Positions 31,442-35,803 of a DNA stretch of 35,803 nt are shown here, piece by piece. The notes under the pieces were generated by a model. The model was not told where the DNA came from, ran no database searches, and was given only the letters and a program-made list of their open reading frames with translations. A program made the position numbers and the translations under genes. Source of the DNA: JAFGVL01 sp031553685 (GTDB lineage Bacteria > Bacteroidota > Bacteroidia > Bacteroidales > Paludibacteraceae); the NCBI GenBank assembly GCA_031553685.1, contig JAVBLE010000066.1, positions 1 through 35,803 of the forward strand. The letters run 5' to 3'. Every line of letters begins with the position of its first letter. Position 1 is the first letter of the stretch.

Positions 31442-32764
31442 ATGAAAAAAATATTCCTGACAAAGCGTTTCTTCATTGCTTCAGGACTGGTAGTCGTTCT
31501 GTTTGCAGTGAGTTTTTTCCTGCCGTTACTTTTTATGGTGGCGCAGGGATCGCTTTTGGTATTGGCAGCAGTCGTTGTAGTGGATGGACTTTTACTTTTC
31601 AGCAAACGGTTTGGCATAAAAGCCGAACGGATTGCCCCGTCTATCCTGTCGCTGGGCGACCCGAACCCGATAAAAATCATTGTCCGCAATGATAGTCCTT
31701 TTGTTAACAACATAGAAATTATTGACGAATTGCCATATCAGCTTCAGGAACGCAGTTTCAGCATACAACTTTCGTTACAAACCAGCGAAACCAAAGAGGT
31801 TAATTATGAAATAAACCCCAAGACACGCGGCGAATATCAATTTGGCAAGATAAATATTTTCTCTCAGAATAAAGTCGGGTTGCTTATGCGGAGAGACAGT
31901 GTAGGCCAAGATTCGCTTGTGCGTGTATATCCTTCCGTAATTCAGATGAAGAAGTATGAATTGTCATCACTCAAATCACTTTCAATTGTTGGAGGAATAA
32001 AGAAAATACGCAAGATTGGACACAGCTACGAATATGAACAAATACGCGATTATGTAACCGGTGATGATAACCGTACCATCAATTGGAAAGCAAGCGGCCG
32101 TGTAGGTAAGCTAATGGTAAACCAATATGAAGACGAAAAATCGCAACAAGTATATTGCATTCTCGACAAAAGCCGCTCTATGCGCATGCCATTTGATGGG
32201 TTGAGTTTATTAGATTACGCTATTAACAGCAGCTTGGTAATATCCAATGTAGTATTGCAAAAACACGACCGCATGGGATTACTCTCTTTTTCGGACAAAA
32301 TAGGTAACTTGATTAGTGCCGATTTTAAACGCGGGCAATTATCCACTATCTTCAAAGCACTGTACAACGAAAAAGAACACCGCCTCGAAGCCGACTATGA
32401 ACTACTTTACAGCGCCACACGCAACTTCATTCGGGTACGAAGCTTGTTGTTTCTTTTTACTAATTTTGAGAGTTTAAACGCATTGCTGCGCGTACTACCC
32501 ATTTTGCGCAAGCTGAATAAAAACCATCTGTTGGTAGTGATGTTTTTTGACAATACAGAAATTGTAAATCTCGCTGAAAAGGAAACACTAAATGTAGATG
32601 AAATCTACGAGCAAACCATTGCTAAAAAGATGCTTACCGAAAAACAACTTATCTACCAGGAACTTCGCAAACACAATATTCAAGCTATTGTTACCAAGCC
32701 CGAAGATTTAAGTATTAACACCATAAATAAATACCTCGAACTGAAAGCGCGGGGAATGATATAA
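31442..32764 (+). CDS. DUF58 (von Willebrand-like) membrane-anchored protein
   Basis: This 440-residue protein has two N-terminal membrane helices (residues about 10-50), a beta-rich segment, then the DUF58 block: YEYEQIRDYVTGDDNRTINWKASGR and a von Willebrand-like domain with the metal-site motif DKSRS (near 242-246). DUF58 proteins are regular partners of MoxR ATPases. The set probably assembles or remodels envelope complexes, but no target is known here. The small membrane protein gene ends 7 nt upstream. Confidence 0.92.
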   Translation: MKKIFLTKRFFIASGLVVVLFAVSFFLPLLFMVAQGSLLVLAAVVVVDGLLLFSKRFGIKAERIAPSILSLGDPNPIKIIVRNDSPFVNNIEIIDELPYQLQERSFSIQLSLQTSETKEVNYEINPKTRGEYQFGKINIFSQNKVGLLMRRDSVGQDSLVRVYPSVIQMKKYELSSLKSLSIVGGIKKIRKIGHSYEYEQIRDYVTGDDNRTINWKASGRVGKLMVNQYEDEKSQQVYCILDKSRSMRMPFDGLSLLDYAINSSLVISNVVLQKHDRMGLLSFSDKIGNLISADFKRGQLSTIFKALYNEKEHRLEADYELLYSATRNFIRVRSLLFLFTNFESLNALLRVLPILRKLNKNHLLVVMFFDNTEIVNLAEKETLNVDEIYEQTIAKKMLTEKQLIYQELRKHNIQAIVTKPEDLSINTINKYLELKARGMI

Positions 32765-32800
32765 AATTCTTAATTGTCTAACTTTTAATTCTTAATCATC

Positions 32801-33217
32801 ATGGATTGTCCTGTTTCTTTTTGTGCAAATGTATGTGGGCAAATTAACTGGCTTATGTACATGATCGCCGTTGTAGCGGTGTATGCAGTGGGCGCAGTAT
32901 GGTATTCGTTCCTGTTTTCCAAAGCATGGATGAAAGTGTTCAAAATCGATATGCCCGAAAAACCATCGGCAGGAAATATGGTTGCCACCATGTTTTTCCA
33001 GCTTTTGGCAACGGCATTGTTTGGACTGGTATTTTTTGTTTTGGTAAAGATATCGGTATGGATAGCGGTGCTTGCCTTGTTTGGCTTTATCGTCTGGCAA
33101 AAGGCTTCGCTTAAATTTCGATTTTATAACCTAAAAGAATTTGTTAAAGCAGCCGGCATCGAAGTGGGTTATATGACCATTGCCGGCATTGTCTTTATTT
33201 TATTCGGATTGTTGTAA
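32801..33217 (+). CDS. DUF1761-like membrane protein
   Basis: This 138-residue protein has four predicted membrane segments. AVYAVGAVWYSFLFSKAWMK, AGNMVATMFFQLLATALFG and a closing GIEVGYMTIAGIVFILF fit the DUF1761 family of unknown function. It starts 36 nt after the DUF58 stop and may be read from the same transcript. A perfect 24-bp palindrome 24 nt past its stop could serve as terminator. Confidence 0.78.
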   Translation: MDCPVSFCANVCGQINWLMYMIAVVAVYAVGAVWYSFLFSKAWMKVFKIDMPEKPSAGNMVATMFFQLLATALFGLVFFVLVKISVWIAVLALFGFIVWQKASLKFRFYNLKEFVKAAGIEVGYMTIAGIVFILFGLL

Positions 33218-33240
33218 AATCTCCAATATCTTCTCGCAGT

Positions 33241-33319
33241 AGGGGCGTTGCATGCAACGCCCCTATTTGCATGCAACGCCCCTATTTGCATATAACGCCC
33301 CTGCTGCATGCAATGCCTC
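33241..33319. repeat. palindrome followed by 19-bp tandem repeats
   Basis: A perfect 24-bp palindrome (33241-33264; arms AGGGGCGTTGCA and TGCAACGCCCCT) runs into three or four units of about 19 bp, GCATGCAACGCCCCTATTT, starting at 33250, 33269, 33288 and 33306. The later units are degenerate. Confidence 0.88.
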
Positions 33320-33410
33320 AACAGTGAAACCATCACTTTTTCCTATTGATTTTTAATTAATTAACTTAACCGCTTTTAAGTAAATAAGCCCAAAAGTTTC
33401 CTGTAGAGAA

Positions 33411-33441
33411 GTGAGGGCTTCACTTTAAGTGAAACCCCCAC
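33411..33441. repeat. GTGAGGGCTTCACT palindromic repeat
   Basis: GTGAGGGCTTCACT, a 3-nt loop and AGTGAAACCCCCAC. A sister copy at 34871-34902 acts as the terminator of the gene at 33911. Here no T-run follows. Confidence 0.8.
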
Positions 33442-33527
33442 TGTTAGATATCTTATTAATGAAGTGAAAGGCTGTGCAAACTTTGTTAAATATCTGTTTG
33501 TCAGTGATAATTCAAATAAATCATGGC

Positions 33528-33535
33528 TAAATTTG
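33528..33535 (+). promoter_or_regulatory. candidate -7 element for the leader of the 33911 gene
   Basis: TAAATTTG matches the Bacteroidetes -7 consensus TAnnTTTG. The nearest upstream TTTG is 27 nt away, too far for a normal -33 element, so support is weak. Use of this site would give a leader of about 370 nt. Confidence 0.35.
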
Positions 33536-33591
33536 TAATGTGTTATTACAAATCATTTGAATTTTTTTGATTTTTTCAACAAATAAAAAAT

Positions 33592-33864
33592 ATGGAGTAC
33601 ACAACCAAAAACCAAAGGTCTAAAGATAAATTCTTACATCCTTACTATTTCTCTGATAGAGCTATGGTCGAGCCGCAAAATAAAGACTCGCATTTGTTGG
33701 GTACATATAAAAGAAAATATGGCATGGAGGTTTTAGAATTATCTGATCGGTCGATTAGAAATTATTCATTTACATCTCACAAAACTTTATTTACAAAGGT
33801 ATCAAAATTTAATCGGTTCAGATTATTGATAAGCCTCGTAGCCATAAAGCTATGAGGCTTTTTA
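33592..33864 (+). ncRNA. possible terminator-ended leader or small RNA, with a short open frame
   Basis: An 87-codon frame beginning MEYTTKNQRSKDKF runs from 33592 into the terminator hairpin at 33831. I recognise no protein family, and the frame ends within the hairpin, so it may be chance. The stretch from the -7 element to the terminator could be a regulatory leader of the next gene or a separate RNA. The layout matches the region before the gene at 5582, although the sequences do not look alike. Confidence 0.3.
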
Positions 33865-33867
33865 TTT
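33831..33867 (+). terminator. intrinsic terminator just ahead of the 33911 gene
   Basis: AAGCCTC and GAGGCTT, with an inner TAGC..GCTA pair, form the stem 33831-33860, followed by TTTTATTTATA. It lies about 45 nt before the ATG of the next gene. Confidence 0.75.
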
Positions 33868-33910
33868 ATACTGTAATATAATGTTTTACTTAATTAAAAA
33901 AATTACAATT

Positions 33911-34837
33911 ATGAAAACGATGAAAAGAACTCTGTATTGGCTGGGTGCAATGGCAATCGTATTTGCTTTTAACCTGCCAAGTGTTGCACAAGTAAGTATT
34001 ACCCCCGGTAGTACTGTAACTCAAAATTTTGATGGAATAGGAACTTCGGCTACAGCTGCTTTGCCAAGCGGCTGGAAAGCTGACAAGCAATCGGCTGCAC
34101 AGACAGTTGGGAATTATGGTGCAGCTGCTACTGTTACCGAAAGGCAAGGAGGAAATAATATGGAGCCGACTGCTGCAAACGGAATCTATAATTATGGTGC
34201 AGGTAATGCTTCCTCTGCTTTGGACAGGGCTGTGGGCGGAGTATCATCATCTCAAGCTTCAAAGAGTGTGAATGTGTATGTTCAACTCACTAATAATGGT
34301 ACAGCGGCGATTAACACTTTGACAATTAGTTTTGATGTAGAAAAATACCGCAAAGGCACCAATACCTCAGGTCCTCCTTATGTAGGCAATCCTTTCCGCA
34401 TTCAAATGTATCACTCTACTGATGGCTCTGCCTGGACTGATGCCGGCGCCAATTTCAAAGGCGAATTTGCTGCCGATGATGCTACTGAAGGATATGGTTC
34501 TGCTCCGGGCGATGTTGTCAATATTGTAGGTCAAGAGTTGACATTACCAACTCCGCTTGCAGCAGGTGCTTCCATCTATTTGGCATGGAACTATTCTGTA
34601 AGTACCGGAACTTACACTTCTTACTCGCAAGGATTGGGTGTGGATAATATAAGCATTACAGCTGATGGAACTGTCAATTTGGCAACTACCGAAGCCGACA
34701 AGGGTACTCCGGTATCTGTAGTGTATTATACTCTTACAGGGGCTCAAATTGATGAACCTGCTGACGGCCAAACTTACATTCAAACTACTACTTACGACAG
34801 CGGAATCGTTGAAACTGTTAAACTAATCAAGAAATAA
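33911..34837 (+). CDS. secreted single-module relative of the giant surface protein
   Basis: I start at the ATG at 33911 (MKTMKRTLYWLGAMAIVFAF), which gives a clean signal peptide ending SVAQ; an earlier ATG at 33881 would add an unlikely prefix. The 308-residue product contains one copy of the module repeated six times in the 1960-residue protein: TVTQNFDGIGTSATAALPSG, DRAVGG, FDVEKYRKG, and YLAWNYSVSTG...GLGVDNISI. The tail, VVYYTLTGAQID...TYIQTTTYDSG then VKLIKK, resembles a short T9SS type A sorting domain. Function is unknown. It has its own terminator at 34871. Confidence 0.82.
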   Translation: MKTMKRTLYWLGAMAIVFAFNLPSVAQVSITPGSTVTQNFDGIGTSATAALPSGWKADKQSAAQTVGNYGAAATVTERQGGNNMEPTAANGIYNYGAGNASSALDRAVGGVSSSQASKSVNVYVQLTNNGTAAINTLTISFDVEKYRKGTNTSGPPYVGNPFRIQMYHSTDGSAWTDAGANFKGEFAADDATEGYGSAPGDVVNIVGQELTLPTPLAAGASIYLAWNYSVSTGTYTSYSQGLGVDNISITADGTVNLATTEADKGTPVSVVYYTLTGAQIDEPADGQTYIQTTTYDSGIVETVKLIKK

Positions 34838-34870
34838 AGCTATTGTGTATTAGCCGGTATTAACGAAACA

Positions 34871-34911
34871 GTGAGGGTTTCACTCCAAGTGAAGCCCTCG
34901 CTTGTTTTTTT
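34871..34911 (+). terminator. terminator of the 33911 gene, built from a repeat
   Basis: GTGAGGGTTTCACT and AGTGAAGCCCTCGC form a stem with two weak pairs and a 3-nt loop, followed by TTGTTTTTTT. It is a copy of the palindrome at 33411-33441. Confidence 0.85.
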
Positions 34912-34954
34912 CGGATAATCGAAGCGTCATTGCAACGGGACGGAGATTCTGTAG

Positions 34955-34974
34955 GGACAGGTCGCGACCTGTCC
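34955..34974. repeat. perfect 20-bp palindrome
   Basis: GGACAGGTCGCGACCTGTCC is its own reverse complement. It sits 13 nt before the large concentric palindrome and is another intergenic palindrome type. Confidence 0.85.
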
Positions 34975-34987
34975 GCATAAAAACCGA

Positions 34988-35338
34988 GGGTGTCTCAAAA
35001 CAGAAAATTGAGGCAGCCTTGCTTATAAATTGTAAGTAAGAGTATGAAAAAAGGTGCGTAGCACCATAATCTTTGTAGCCGTGTGGCTTTAGCCCACGGA
35101 TAAAATGTGAACACAAAATAGAACCGCGTAGCGGTGACATAATTCGCAATATAGCTATATGTCGCCGCTACGCGGCTTGTTTATGTGGATGCTTCTTTAT
35201 CCGTGGGCTAAAGCCACACGGCTACAACCAACGGTCACGACCAAAGGGAGTAAAGATTATGGTGCTACGCACCTTTTCTATACAGTTACTTGCAATTTAT
35301 AAGCAAGGCTGCCTCAATTTTCTGCTTTTGAGACACCC
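34988..35338. repeat. 351-bp concentric palindrome made of several nested repeats
   Basis: The outer arms (about 34988-35040 and 35285-35338) start GGGTGTCTCAAAA and agree over roughly 53 of 56 bases. Inside them AAGGTGCGTAGCACC pairs with its inverse. Then TTTGTAGCCGTGTGGCTTTA with GCCCACGG pairs with its inverse at about 35196-35226. The centre is CCGCGTAGCGGTGAC against GTCGCCGCTACGCGG (35124-35177). The right arm has about 25 extra bases (35227-35252). There is no gene in it. The third layer also occurs at 2941-2985. Confidence 0.92.
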
Positions 35339-35422
35339 TGTGTTATTTCAAAAAGATGTGTTAAATAAATAATTCAGTTTACTGTTTTGTCTTATCATCA
35401 AATTTTTATAAATCTATTTTTG

Positions 35423-35461
35423 CACTAAAACGCGGAGACGCTAAAACGCAAAGGCGCAAAA
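35423..35461. repeat. solo copy of the CGCTAAG/CGCAAAG repeat
   Basis: GCACTAAAACGCGGAGACGC followed by TAAAACGCAAAGGCGCAAAA resembles the repeats around the GxxExxY gene. No gene of that family is visible nearby. Confidence 0.6.
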
Positions 35462-35593
35462 GAGTTCTTTTTACTTTCATTGTTTTTTTAGTACATGACA
35501 AAAAGTTTTCAAATGAGAAAACACCGAAAGTGTTTTATTTTCATAATCCCTGCAAAGCTTACCCCGATTTTTCGGGGCGAAGCGCAGCTCAAA

Positions 35594-35803
35594 GAACAGA
35601 CCCCGTCGGAAAGTCATAAGCAATCGTCGAACAAACTTTAGAAGTCATCGGACGGTCTTTAGGGGTCTGTTCATTAAACTGTGTCAACGGGGGAAAGCTA
35701 AAAACGATTAATTTTACAACCCCTAACACAGACAAAAGAATGGACAACAAAGAATTTAATTACAATAACTTTGAGCAAGAAGCCATCGAACAACTTCGTC
35801 AAG
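35594..35803 (+). mobile_element. left end of an IS256-like insertion sequence (truncated by the window)
   Basis: The transposase start at 35740 is preceded by GGGGTCTGTTCATTAAACTG TGTCA (35662-35686), which resembles the terminal repeats of IS256-family elements. An inverted GAACAGACCCC lies at 35594-35604, opposite GGGGTCTGTTC at 35662-35672. The true left tip cannot be fixed without the right end. Confidence 0.55.
35740..35803 (+). CDS. IS256-like transposase, N-terminal fragment
   Basis: Only 21 residues fall inside the window: MDNKEFNYNNFEQEAIEQLR and one more. The F-x-x-F-x-x-x-A-I-x-x-L pattern matches the start of IS256-family transposases in Bacteroidetes, and the upstream sequence looks like an IS256 terminal repeat. 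The frame is open to the window edge. The catalytic DDE residues are outside. Confidence 0.55.
   Translation, partial: MDNKEFNYNNFEQEAIEQLRQ

Overview
The window comes from a member of the Bacteroidetes, most likely Bacteroidales. Supporting signs are type IX secretion (T9SS) C-terminal sorting domains, a FISUMP-domain lipoprotein, a separate mutA/mutB methylmalonyl-CoA mutase pair, the SpoIIM-DUF4129-DUF4350-MoxR-DUF58 operon, AT-rich spacers without Shine-Dalgarno sequences, and TTTG / TAnnTTTG promoters. All family assignments are from reading the sequence; no search was run.

Layout. 1-2816: a 152-bp tandem duplication, a FISUMP lipoprotein, and rimO, whose reading frame carries three palindromic repeats of different families. 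2817-3515: hairpins, a dispersed repeat and an array of about eighteen 21-bp units with a 168-bp higher-order period. 3516-4007: ferritin with a good promoter. 4081-5581: gene-poor and AT-rich, with palindromes and a terminator-ended leader. 5582-11464: a 1960-residue secreted protein with six copies of one module. 11593-13026: a kinase-like/RapZ-C fusion. 13087-14958: a YgiQ-type radical SAM protein carrying an in-frame inverted-repeat insert. 15015-19326: two toxin-antitoxin pairs, a T9SS protein, an orphan T9SS tail fragment and a small lipoprotein. 19440-20044: an IS200-like transposase beside a perfect 27-bp hairpin. 20081-24641: mutA and mutB, split by a GxxExxY gene lying between inverted repeats. 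24811-33217: DUF5362, RDD and the MoxR-type membrane operon. 33218-34909: repeats, a leader and a second secreted protein with one copy of the same module. 34910-35803: a 351-bp concentric palindrome and the left end of an IS256-like element.

How the genes work together. MutA and MutB form the B12-dependent mutase that interconverts succinyl-CoA and methylmalonyl-CoA in the propionate pathway. The SpoIIM/DUF4129/DUF4350/MoxR/DUF58 cluster looks like one operon for an envelope-associated AAA+/von Willebrand-like system, with RDD divergent from it. The surface proteins at 5582, 16050 and 33911 are predicted T9SS cargo.

The most distinctive feature is the density of short palindromic repeats (at least ten families). 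They lie between genes, nest inside one another, and sit in frame inside two conserved radical SAM enzymes. The GxxExxY nuclease-like gene between matching inverted repeats, with solo copies of the repeat elsewhere, is the best candidate for an undescribed mobile system.
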